Positions 48,170 through 59,420 of a stretch of 64,000 nt of DNA are shown here, piece after piece (within the stretch, counting starts at the first letter, position 1; every line of letters begins with the position of its first letter). Location: NCBI GenBank assembly GCA_021613535.1, contig CP075492.1, positions 7,688,001-7,752,000 of the forward strand. Direction: 5' to 3'. The notes beneath the pieces were generated by a model. That model had not been told where the DNA came from. It made no database searches and saw nothing but the letters and a program-made list of their open reading frames with translations. Origin of the DNA: Adineta vaga (taxonomy: Eukaryota; Rotifera). Both the position numbers and the translations under genes were made by a program.

Positions 48170-50119
48170 TCAAAGATATGTTGTAATATGAAAATTTTTA
48201 TGATAGGGATCATGTGCTAATTGTTCATCGTTGGAAGAAGTTGTTTGATTGAAATGATAAATATTTGAGGATGACACTGGATAGAAACCATTTTCTGATG
48301 CAGGTAAAGATGTTAAAAATGCTGATTGAACGGACGCAGGATTTCGTGGAGAATGATGTTTATTTACTTTGATTGGATTAAGATACGGCTGTTGTCGACG
48401 AAGATAATCATAAGTTCTTGGTGATGAAAGACCTGAAAATAATTATTGTCAATTATAGAATATAACAATTGTATCTCGAAAGCAAATTGATTCATTCCAA
48501 AGTCTTCAATGTTGTATGTATTGTTTATATCAAAATTCAAGTTTGTCTTCGAAAGCTAATAATTTTAGAAATCTCAATGAATACAACTTACCAGAACTAG
48601 GTGAAGCATAGAGATTGTATGGAGGAATTTGTTGTTGATATCTATTTCCTCTTTCTCCTCCACCATTCATATAAGGTGAATAATAAGATGGATAAACTAA
48701 TCCATTCATATAACTACTATCTTGAACTTGTGGTATTCGTCGATCATCGAAAAGAGTTGGAGGAGGAGGAGGAAGAGGTGGTGGTGGTGGATATTGATAA
48801 TGTCGATTGGATGGTTTACTCGATTTTGGTAAATAATTTGGTGATCGAATGAAATTCGATGCTGCTGGTTGATATAATACACGAGATTCAAACATCTTTG
48901 AGTTTCGTGTATCTGGTATGCCTGCAGAGGAAAGATTTAACATTGATTGATGAAATTGTGGAGCATTTTGTCGATGACGATTATGATGATGATGATTATG
49001 TAGAAATTCATTATTATTAACTAAATGATTGCTGGAATTAGTTATTCCAATATGTACATTTGGTTTATGATGCGGTTCAGTTCGTTTAGAATGATTTATT
49101 GGAGTCGGATGAATTTTTGCCGATGATCCATTTTTATTTGATCGAAGTGGTTTAAATGCACTATTGTTTTGTTGATGTTGAATATTAGTTTCTGTTAAAC
49201 GAGCTACAGGTGCAGATTTTGGTTTAGCAGGTATGATGACAGTTGGTTTAATAATTTTATGTGCATGTTTTACTTGATTGGACGACGTTGGTTTGAGATA
49301 AAATGGATCTGACTTTGTTTTTGATCGTTGTTGCTGTTCAATTTCAGGTTCTTCCTTCAATACTAAGTCAGTTGTTGTCGGTGGAATAAAACGATAGCGT
49401 GGTCTCGATGCTGAAATTTTATCGAGAGAAGTTAAATCAATTAAACTAGCACTTGTTCCACTCGTTTTATCAGTTAAAGCTGAAAGACGTGTATGACGTG
49501 AGAAGTTTTTCCAAGTAGGTACCGTTGATAGATCATCTGTCGATACTGCACTTTCTCGGTTATGTTCAGGTAGTGATGGTTTTTGTGAAAGTCTTTTCGG
49601 TTTTAATACTGGACTTAATTGATTAAGATTATTTTCAGACGTATAACGACGAACATTAGATGTTGGAATAGCTATTGGATATTTTTCATGTTTATTCCGA
49701 CAATGAATGTAAGCTGGACGTTGAGGTGATGATGAAGATAAAGGAGCAGAGATATTATGTACTTTTTTTGATGGAATACCCTAGAAAAGAGAAGTTTCTT
49801 TTCATGAAACGACGGAATAATAATATTAACTTCGAATGTACAATACATATTGTATAAGAGGAAGTTATTTAATGGAAATATTCTCGTTGAAAAGAAAGAA
49901 GAAGATTGGAGTAGAAAATATTCAACTTACATTAGAATTGTATTTGATTTGTTGAATAGCTAAACTATTCGTAGGAATCAATTGTTGATCAGATTTTTTC
50001 TCCATAACTTCTTCATCTTTAAGATATGGATCAAGAATTGAATCAAAAAAGTTTAAAGTTTTTTCAATTTGTTCATCATCAATATTTTCTTGTTTGGAAT
50101 ATTTATTTTGTTTATTCAT
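48170..50119 (-). CDS. Large disordered Pro/Asn/His-rich protein, unknown function
   Basis: Three exons: 50119 leftward to about 49931, about 49785 to 48593, and about 48433 to 48170. They join in frame to roughly 545 residues. Only the first ~40 residues look structured: a helix [20 protein letters not shown]. The rest is polar with Ser/Pro/Lys/Asn runs, poly-His (HNHHHHNRHRQ), proline clusters of SH3/EVH1-binding type (PPPPPLPPPPP) and Tyr-rich ends. An acceptor (cttttttttag) ends 17 bases before the ATG. The pattern fits a cytoskeletal or signalling scaffold. I do not recognise the family; no enzyme domain, signal peptide or membrane helix is present. Confidence 0.7.
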
Positions 50120-52708
50120 TGTTTCACCAGTTATTCTAAAAAAAAGTAAAGAAAGTTTTTCATTAGATTTATTAAATTCAAACGAAGAAAAATACGTTCA
50201 ATGTTAACATGTGGTGTTTTTTCTCGTTAAACGTTTCTAATGATTGAATTAAGAGACAAAAAAAAGTATATTTATGACATTTAACATTGTTAATGAACAA
50301 CTGTCTATGAAAAGGAGATTGAATATCGAATGACGATGACCTTCGTGATCAAAGCGAATGAAAGTTTTTTATCATGACCTTTATCTCTTTCGATTTAGTG
50401 TTTAACAAGTTTATTCAGTTGATCGTCTAACAAAGAGATTAATTTTTCTATATGATGATGTTTTTTTTCCTTCTTCTTCTTCGTCTACAACAAAAACATT
50501 CTATTCTACAGTGGTTAATATATGGCATTAATCAAGATTATGAATCTATTCAGTAAAAAACAACATCAAGAAAATATTCGCATGATTGATTTTTTGAATA
50601 TTTCTTCTTCTTGTCTTTCGAATAACGGAGAAAGTAAAACTCACATTCTACTTACTTTATGATTATTGATTGAGCACGACTAGACGACGATGATGATAAT
50701 AATAATTTTTTTTATCAATCATTGATAATTATAGGGATTAGATATAAAACAAAAGTATGAAATCGAAAATATACATATATAGAAGAAATAAATGAATAAG
50801 ACTATATTCTCTTCAAATGGAAGGTCAACTGAGATGGATGCATATATTTCACAAGTGTATTTGCGTGAAAAAACACAGTCTCTTCTTTGCTAGTTGTGTA
50901 TGTATATATGCGATATAATTTCTGCTTTACGGGTTTTTGCATCGGTGTATGTATACACTCCTACTTCATTTTCTTTATCCCACAATCAGAAAAAAACGAC
51001 GAAAAAAAGACGTCAATTGAGTACTCTCAACTGTTTCTTACATATGCACATATACATAGACGAAAAAAAAAAATTTTTTTTTTGTATATAGATGAAGATC
51101 AATTTCATCATTGTGTCGTTGGATGATGATAGTCAAACACCTGTTTTATTCACTTGCTGATAAGAAGAAGAAAGAGAAAAAAATAAGAGTAAGAAATATC
51201 TAAATACAATGACATTTACGATGTTATTACATGTACAAGGTTGATGTTTTGTCTATAAAGATTTGAATAAAATTCGATTTGATACTAAAGAATTCATCAG
51301 TCGATACTTTCCTTTCTTTTCTCGTCAAATAAAATTTTTCTTTCGATTATATCACATTTATATATATACATCTATTTGATCTTTCGATGAACACGATGTA
51401 TATTAATGCATTTATAAGAGTCTTCATTGAACAATTAAGAGAAGTGTAATAAGCAAAAACTATCATACAAGTAATAGTGAATATCAAATACTTACAAAAA
51501 AAGTATTTTAAAAGAAAAAGAAAATCTTTAATTATTCGTTAGAAATGCAATGTTTTATAACCCCTTGATAAGATTTGTTATTTGTTTACCTAAAACATGG
51601 AATTTGAGATATTAGATAAGTAATTGACTAAATTTTCTTGCTTTGTTATTCGATATTTATAGAAGAATAAGGCAATGTCATTTTGTTCTGTCTGTTGATG
51701 AAATACTATCTTTCGTCAATAGATTTGTCTATTTCATCATTACATTATATTAGACTAACTACATTACAGAAATGACCACTCTTCATAGTATCCTTCTTTT
51801 AGCAAATGAATATCATTTGATTCGAAAGTAAATCCTTGCTGTGATCATTGATATGTCTGTATCAATATATAATTATTCTTTTTGTTTCTTAAACTAATCG
51901 ATGTCCTTCTTAATCAAATAAACTCATAATATATTATAATACATCTTCATTCAATGTCATCAGTCTGTCTTACATTTTCCTCGTTGAAATTGTCTCTCCT
52001 TTTTTTCCATCATCATTATTTGTTCAATATATATTAAATAACAATAATAGTTAATATGATCATATAAGAAAATATTTTTTCGCTTCAATTCACATATCAA
52101 TATTCAAGACAATGAAGATTCTTTGTTTTTATTGATATTAACTATGATAATATTAGCTGTTTACATCTAATATCAAATCCTAAGATTAATATTAACAGTT
52201 TTGCAAAAAATGCAAACTCAAAAGTTTAAAATATGCAAAATCTATCACGCGTCAAGTATTACAGCACTTTCTACACCCTAAAGACTATTCATATGTATGT
52301 GTGCAGACAAACCCGTGTCACACGCAGGCGGTCTATGCATTACTATTATTATTACAAACGGACATACTAAAGCGAGCCCTGAAGCGCATTAAAAACGATG
52401 TAATAGAATATCCTTGACCAATCATCATGGTCGAATAGAATAAGAATCGTACAATTGCGTATAGAGAGAACGAGAGAAATACCGATCGAGCGTTTATACT
52501 CATACAAAAAAAAGAGAACATAACGAAGCGTACCTATTGCTAATCGTGATTATTATTTTTCTCTACTCATATATATATATATATACATACGCATCTTTGC
52601 GTTCATTCGGCCGTTTTTTTCTATCTCCTTCATTGTCACACAATTGAAAGGCAAGTGAATCTTTTTATATAATACTCAAACGATCAATCTTATTCGAACA
52701 CATTATAC
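50120..52708. other. 2.6-kb gene-free region between divergent genes
   Basis: The longest stretch in the window without a supported gene. It has T- and A-rich runs (50460-50470, 51065-51080), a (TA)n near 52568-52585, and a TATA-like TTATATAAT at 52665-52673 that may serve the MARVEL-like gene. The small open frames show no signal peptide or domain. It may hold enhancers, an unannotated non-coding transcript, or decayed sequence. Confidence 0.45.
52568..52585. repeat. (TA)n microsatellite
   Basis: TA run within the 2.6-kb gene-free stretch, about 130 bases before the MARVEL-like start. Confidence 0.85.
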
Positions 52709-53526
52709 ATGGGTGACACATTCGATTATGGATATTTGACTACACCAACTGGTCAGTTAAATATTGCGGAAATTGTATGATGATATTTTTATTATTTCAT
52801 TGAGTTCATATTGTATTACCGTTTAGGTTTGTTTAATTGGAGCATTGATTAGTGTTGGATTTACCTCACGTTTATATTGTGAATTAGTCGATAATTTACA
52901 ATCGGTTTATCCCGATTTTAGTACATTACTTGTTCGAAATGTTTATCAAACATTTACTATTTTTTGTTTAACAGTAACTATTGTTATACTTATTGTACAT
53001 TTATATGGTATACGTTTCACAGGTAGACATTATTCACATATCAATCAAATAGTAAGAAATTGAATTTATTATTTCAAAAAAATTTAAATTAATAAAACAA
53101 AATAATTTCTTTTTAGTGTTTAGGTTTTAATATTCTTATGGCACTTATGATGATATCTATTGGTATATGTGCTGCATTTTGGGAAGATAAACTCCGACGT
53201 ACACCGGGTATTCTCCGACGAGGTTATTTAGAAAATCAATATCATTATATTTATAATGAATGGACACATCCACGACCGGGTGCAGCAATTGCAGCTTCTG
53301 TAAATATATCTTTGAAACGAAATAGTTATTTTATTTGTTTATGTTATTCTAGATCTTTGCTATTCTAAGTGGTATTCTATTTATTCTTGAAGCTTGTTCT
53401 CGACCAATGTTAAATACAGGTGCTAGACGTATTCCAACAGAATATACAATTCCAGTTACTTCTCAACGTGTTGTGATAAAGAATAACAAAGGTGAACGTA
53501 TAATACCGATTGAAAGAATAATATGA
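52709..53526 (+). CDS. Four-transmembrane MARVEL-like membrane protein
   Basis: Four exons, about 207 residues. The start MGDTFDYGYLTTPTGQLNIAEI leads straight into helix 1 (VCLIGALISVGF), resembling the y-x-TP-x-G-x-L+-x-E start of MARVEL domains. Helices follow at about residues 65-92 (YQTFTIFCLTVTIVILIVHL), 108-130 (GFNILMALMMISIGICAAF) and 163-180 (IFAILSGILFILEAC). The tail is short and basic (RVVIKNNKGERIIPIERII). MARVEL proteins act in vesicle or junction membrane organisation. No larger known family member (occludin, synaptophysin, CMTM) is an obvious match. Confidence 0.65.
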
Positions 53527-54095
53527 CATACTCGAGTTTCAATAGATTCATATGTAATTTTTCCTATGCTTTTATTATATTTTAAAATCAATACAGAAAA
53601 AAAAAGAAGAGGAAACGAACGAAATTTTACAATTGACAATATCTAAAACAATGTTATATTTTACCTACTTCTTGAAAGATTATATAATCATACAATCACT
53701 TATGAATGAACCATTATTTATAACACGTTATTTCGACAAGGACTTAACCAGATAGAGAAGAGTTTGAAATGAAATTGTTTCATGTATGACTTATTATCAA
53801 TAATGTTTGACATCTATATGATCTAATAATGATAAAGAAGTTTTATTGATGATGTATAGAATTTGTTATATTGTTTCGAAGATTTGTCAATGAATTAATA
53901 AAGAGATATTGTTATTGTTAATATTCTCTTCTTTGATGATTAATATGTGATGTTTTGATTCGAAAGTAATTCTTTACTTGAGAAGAGTTTTATACGAATA
54001 AAATTTTACTTGAAAGAGGCCAGTGTCGATGATTCGATTAGTAGTCAATAATAAAAGATAAAAACAAATATACATAAGTAGATTTCGCCGAAAAA
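53527..54095. other. Intergenic region
   Basis: 3' flank of the MARVEL-like gene and 5' flank of the oligoribonuclease fusion. AATAAA occurs near 53897. Nothing else recognised. Confidence 0.4.
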
Positions 54096-55147
54096 ATGTT
54101 ACACGAAGAAGATGCATTGATATGGATCGATTTAGAAATGGATGGATTAGATTTAAAAAAGAATTATATTCTAGAAATTGCTTGTATTGTTACAGATTTT
54201 AATTTAACAACGATTCATGAAGGTATATATTTTCTTTTTTATCGAGAACTTTTTCTTCTCTTTTGCTTTTTCAAGGTCCTGATCTTGTTATTCATCATCC
54301 AAAATCATTAATGGATGCTATGGGTCCTTGGTGTATGGAACATCATACAAAATCAGGTCTTGTTCAACAAGTTTTAGATAGTAAACTATCGATGATCGAT
54401 GCTGAAACCGAAATCATAAATTTTATTGAAAAAATAACTTCATCAACAACGAATAGCAAACGTCTTATACTTGCTGGTAATTCTGTTTATGTTGATCGAT
54501 ATTTTTTAGAAAAAGATATGCCACGTTTAAATGCAATGCTCAATCGATCTATTCTCGATTGTAGTACATTAAAAGAATTAATTCATCGTTTTAACTATCG
54601 AATTTATTCTCAAGCACCAATCAAAGGTGGAAATCTTCATCGAGCATTGGATGATATACGAAATAGTATTGAAGAATTTCGATTTTATCAAACAACAGCA
54701 TTTGAAGAAAAGCAACAAATTCAAAATAATCAATCTTTACAAAGCAAACAAGATTTTTCTCAATATCTTGTATGGATTAATGTGAATAACAACTTAGTAC
54801 ACGGTATTTTAACCGATGGAAATTTGAATATAGTCGATGAAATTATTGATGCAAAGACAAATGATGATTTAATGAAATTTTTTCAACGAAATCACATTCG
54901 TCATCAACGAATGATCGTTGTTGCAGGAAAATTCTTAGGTCCAATTCGAGCACAATTGAAAAATGTTGCTTCTGAATTTAATGAATTTTGTCATTATCGA
55001 TCGATTGATATTGATGTTGTTTCTCTTATTTGTGAACGATGGTTTCCAGAGACTTACAAACAACGGCCTATGAATAATAAGCAAGAGAATGATTTAAAAA
55101 ATTCCATTGAACTTCTTCGATTTTATCGTTCAAGAATATTTAAATAG
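54096..55147 (+). CDS. Oligoribonuclease (Orn/REXO2) fused to a second, inactive oligoribonuclease-like domain
   Basis: Two exons (54096-54222; 54276-55147), about 332 residues, where REXO2 is about 200. The N-terminal half (residues 1-~200) is a full DEDDh 3'-5' exonuclease that degrades di- to oligoribonucleotides: IWIDLEMDGLD (Asp, Glu), AGNSVYVDRYFLEKDMPRL (Asp), STLKELIHRF and HRALDDIRNSIEEFRFY (His, Asp). The C-terminal half repeats the same order in degenerate form: VWINVNN for WIDLE (Asp to Asn, Glu to Asn), MIVVAGKFLGPIRAQLKNV, DVVSLICERW, then ENDLKNSIELLRFYRSRIF with the catalytic His gone. The second unit lacks about 35 residues of the middle. No mitochondrial presequence is seen. 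Its stop is 51 bases from the convergent TTLL11 stop. Confidence 0.85.
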
Positions 55148-55198
55148 AAATATATATTACAACAAAACATAAACGATTCTTGTTTGATTTCTTTTCTT

Positions 55199-58019
55199 TT
55201 ATAAAACATCGAAAAACAATGGAAAAACACTTTTTGTAATTTGTTTTGTTTTATCATCATTATTTGTTGTTGCTGAAGAAATTACTGAACGATTAAACCG
55301 ATTGGAACGTTGTTGTTGTCGCTGTTGAGATGAAGATGTTTGAAACGATGATTTCAAATTACGAATACAAATATTCACGAGTTGAGTTACACTGTCGAGT
55401 AGGGATGAAGTATCAGGAAATTTACGTTGAGAAAGAAGAAACATCGCTTCAGTAAAAGCAGAGAATGGTAAACCTGGGAGAAAAAAAAGAATTTCTAAGT
55501 CAATCTCAAATTGTTTTTCTCCTTCCCAATATAATTACTTTACCTGATAGAGGAGTTCGTGATACAAATTGTTGCCATTTTCTTAATATTTGATAGTAAA
55601 GAATATCAATAGATGATGTTGTAATCATTTCATCAATAATTCCACATGTACTATTCAAAGATACAAGGAATAAAGTTAGTTTTTTAGAAATATTTCTATT
55701 GTACTTTGTAAATGTTCGAAATTGTACATTATTCATTGTTTTATATCCATGAATAACAACAAATTGAATATATATATAAGCAATTTTATCAATTAAAACT
55801 AGATGTTGATATTTTGTTTTCTCAGTTGATGGATAGATCAATCGTAATTGTTTTACTAGGTTGTTTTTGGACGGTGATCTTGGGCGACTAGTAGCAGATT
55901 TAATCATCGAACGTTTCATTTTAAATGCTGATCGTCCACGTTCATCTTCGGCGACTATTTCAGCAAGAATTTTTGTCTGTTTTAGTTTATTATCTGGTAA
56001 GATAGAACGCTGGGCATGACTAGTAGATTTAATGAGATCAATGTCTTCAAATTCTTTTGATTTTGGATCTGGTGGTCGAGAAAAGTATGGATTTCGTTTG
56101 ATATCAAAACGTGATTTTTGTGCACTTTTAATTCTTTCATTTCGTTCTTCCACTCGACGTTGAGCTACTTTTTCAAGACGTTGTGTTAACAATTCATCAT
56201 TGATTTGAAATTGAGCATGACGAGTACTAATTTATTGAAGAAAAAAACGTTCTAATAATAAGCAATTCAAATAATAACTCACAATGTTTCTAATCTTTTC
56301 TTTGGTAATGCTAATTTCAATGTTTCTAATATTAATGTTTTTTTAATTTCTTCATCAATTGGACTTGTCTGATAGATACGCTTTCCTATAAATAAAAAAT
56401 TGATTCTTTCAAAGACATAATTCCGATTTTATCTTACCTGCATCATTTTCTTTATCAAAATCAATTCGAAGCGAAGGATTAGCATTGACTTCAAGTAAAA
56501 TTGGTTTCAATTCATCAGTTAGAATAATATCAAAACCAACAATCTACATACAATTAATAAAAATCAAATAAGAACATGAAGAATTTCTATTGTCATACTT
56601 GAAAACATGAAACATTCTGTTTTCGAGTTAATGGTATTTCCATTTCATATTCCACTCGTAAATTAGGTAAAATTGCTAGAATTGTTTTATTAATCATTTC
56701 AACAATTAATAATTTGATTTCTTCGATTTTTACACTTCCATACATGCGAGTTAATTGTGTCCAAACAGTACTTAATTTACGTTTACTTCCATCTGTTTGT
56801 TGACTATCTAAGACATGTTTATAAGTTGAACTACGTTTATTTAAAGCATAATTCGTTAAATGCATATAAGTTTGATGAAGATTGTCTGTTGATGGTGCAT
56901 GATAAATCAATGTAGCAAAACGAACAAGTCCTTCATCATATAGAAAAATTTCTAATGGATAAAGATTTAGAATTAAAACATAGATTCGTAAATCAAATTT
57001 TAATCCATTGATTAATAATGGTCGATCGATATATTCTAGAAACAAACGAATCAAGATGAATGATGATTGTTCATTGAAACAAACCTTGAACGACATGTGG
57101 ACGATTAGTAATAGTACAAAGAGCTGGGTCTCGAAGTAAATAGATACCTTCACCTTGAGAACCATCTAGAAATAAAAATTAAAGAAGATCTGTTAGTTGA
57201 ATTTCTTTTGAAGAAAAATCAACCTGATGGTTTAACAATAAATGTTGTTAATGATCGATGATGTTTTTTATCTTGTTGATGAATATAACGTATATCATCT
57301 TTGAATTGTTGATTTTGTTCAGGAAGAAACCATGTTTTGGGATAAAAATCATATTCATTAGGAAATAATAATCTCATATTATTTAATAGACGTGTTAAAT
57401 GAACTTTACGTAATAGATCATTCATACCTGGAAATTTATTAACTCGTCCTGAAGTAAATGCAAAGTTTATATTTCCTTCATGAAATGACGCACAATGCCA
57501 ATAGATATCCGAATCCGGTGTAGTCGTAAATGTACACTATAGAAACAAACAAAAATCAATAATTATTCTGTAAAATACTTTGATGATACTTACTTCTTTC
57601 CATCCAAGTTCTCTGATACATATGCGAACAACATCAAGATTTGATCTTGCTTTACTTGTATCTACTGTGACGGACTTTTTTCCAATATGATGATCATCCA
57701 TTTTTGATGTTGATGAAACAAGTCGTGTTGTTGATGTAAACTCAGTTTTTAATGATGATGCAACTGTTTTCGATGAAAATTGACTCGTTGCCGATTTGAT
57801 TTGTCTTTGACGTTTTGGTGACTTAATTCTTTTCTTTTCTTTTATCTTTCGGAAATTAACTTGACTTTCTCGATTGATCAATAACTTTTCTCGTTCAATA
57901 TTATCGTCAACAATCATATTTATACTTGTACATTGTAATATCGGATCATCATCTTGGTCATGATTTTTCTTTTTAGATATTGAATTAATCGAAGAATTTA
58001 ATAATACTTCTTCTGCCAT
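55199..58019 (-). CDS. TTLL11: Tubulin polyglutamylase TTLL11
   Basis: ATP-grasp ligase adding glutamate chains to tubulin of axonemes and cytoplasmic microtubules. About 10 exons. The N-terminal ~110 residues are Lys/Ser-rich (a microtubule-binding-type tail). The core starts at VVRICIRELGWKE, then DIYWHCASFHEGNI, GRVNKFPGMNDLLRKVHLTR, LFPNEYDFYPKTWFLP, TFIVKPSG, GEGIYLL, HVVQEYIDRPLLINGLKFDL, LRIYVLI, YMHLTNYALN, GFDIILTDELKPILLEVNANPS and RIDFD. LEVNANPS and the YxxxxIDRPLLI segment match TTLL11 better than TTLL4/5/6. The C-terminal extension (LRLIYPSTEKTKYQHLVLID, SIDILYYQILRKW, FSAFTEAMFLLSQRKFPD) also matches TTLL11's own tail domain. Ends in a Gln/Ser-rich tail. Appears intact. Confidence 0.9.
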
Positions 58020-59420
58020 GATAATAAACTGGTTAATTCCACGAAAATTCGATTAAGTGCTATTTAACATTTTGTATTTGTGACACACTTGTTTACATTA
58101 TCGACAAGAGTAGAAAAAAAGCAACGTCTACACTTTTTTCTTTCTCAATTCTTTCAACATTTGTTACCATTGCCAATGTTATAATCTCATTTAGTGAATT
58201 CATAAGTAAAGTCAACAAGATATATTGATAGAAATACTAAGACAAACAGAGAAAAAAAGAATCGAAACGGATAATAGTATACTTATGATCTTTCTTCGAG
58301 AAAATAATGGAAGAAGAAAAAGAACGTGTATTTTATTTTTCTCAATAAATATTGTCGACATTACTTATGTAAAAATGCTTTTATATTTTGATTTTATAGA
58401 AAGAGAAAAAGCAAAGTCGTCAATGACAACGATCTTTCATGGGTTTTATTAAATATATAAATTCCATTGATAAAAAAAGAAAAGAACAAATACATTTTTT
58501 TTGTATTCGTTTTGAGAGTAAACGATTGGAATACGTATACAAGCATATGCAGATAATCTATTCACATACTCTATAAATATAATAACGAGTAATCCTCAAA
58601 AAGAAAAGTCTTGTATCAAGAGCAACTTCTACTCTATATTCATGACAATCTATTATCTCTAAGAGTTTCAAAGATTTACAATTCCTCTTTTTCACAGAGA
58701 ACATCTTGTACATGCAAAACTCATTATGGAAAACATTGCTTTAAATTACATTGCACTGATAGATATTTTCTTATAAATTTGACTATGCATTTATTTAGAA
58801 AAGAAAACCATTTGCCGCCGTGAATGGACGAAAATGATTCGTTCCTATATAACATCTATGAATTTTGAGAAAATATTCTATAGACAAAAGATCAGCTGTT
58901 TAAGTGCATACTTGCCTTAAACAAATGCATTTGCAAGAATCAACCAATCGAATGACGAATAATATCATATGGCTCGGTTTATTGTATTGTATACGCATAC
59001 ATTCAGTCAGTTGAGTCTTGTCTTTCATCTATCGGTCATTCCGTTGTTCATTCGGGTTTTTTTTCTTTCTCTCCTTTTAATAACTACCTATTGAATAATA
59101 AATTTTATCATACATATTTCATCTTTACTTCTTTTAGATTAATAAAATTGATTCATACATTTTTGTGTGACAATCTTTTTTTTTCTTTCGTCGCATATCT
59201 ATTAGCAATACATATTATCAACAAATATCTAACACGAATATACACACACACACACGCGCATATTCGTTTTTTTATTTGACACTCAATTTTTCTCACGTAA
59301 TACTTTACTTTATCGATAATATTGTTTGTATTTGTAAATTTCTTCAATCTCTAGTATGTTCAATGTCTCGGAACAACAATAACAGCATAGTTTTCTTTCG
59401 AATGTCCAACTTCGTCTCAA
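58020..59420. other. Intergenic region between TTLL11 and TRIP12
   Basis: Divergent promoters of both genes must lie here. It has a (CA)n run at about 59241-59256 and T-rich tracts. No supported coding sequence. Confidence 0.4.
59241..59256. repeat. (CA)n microsatellite
   Basis: CA run about 170 bases upstream of the TRIP12 start. Confidence 0.85.

Noticed and set aside
50887-51126. Two overlapping open frames in the gene-free stretch
   Set aside because: Both frames are open over the same AT-rich bases, with no signal peptide, domain or splice support.
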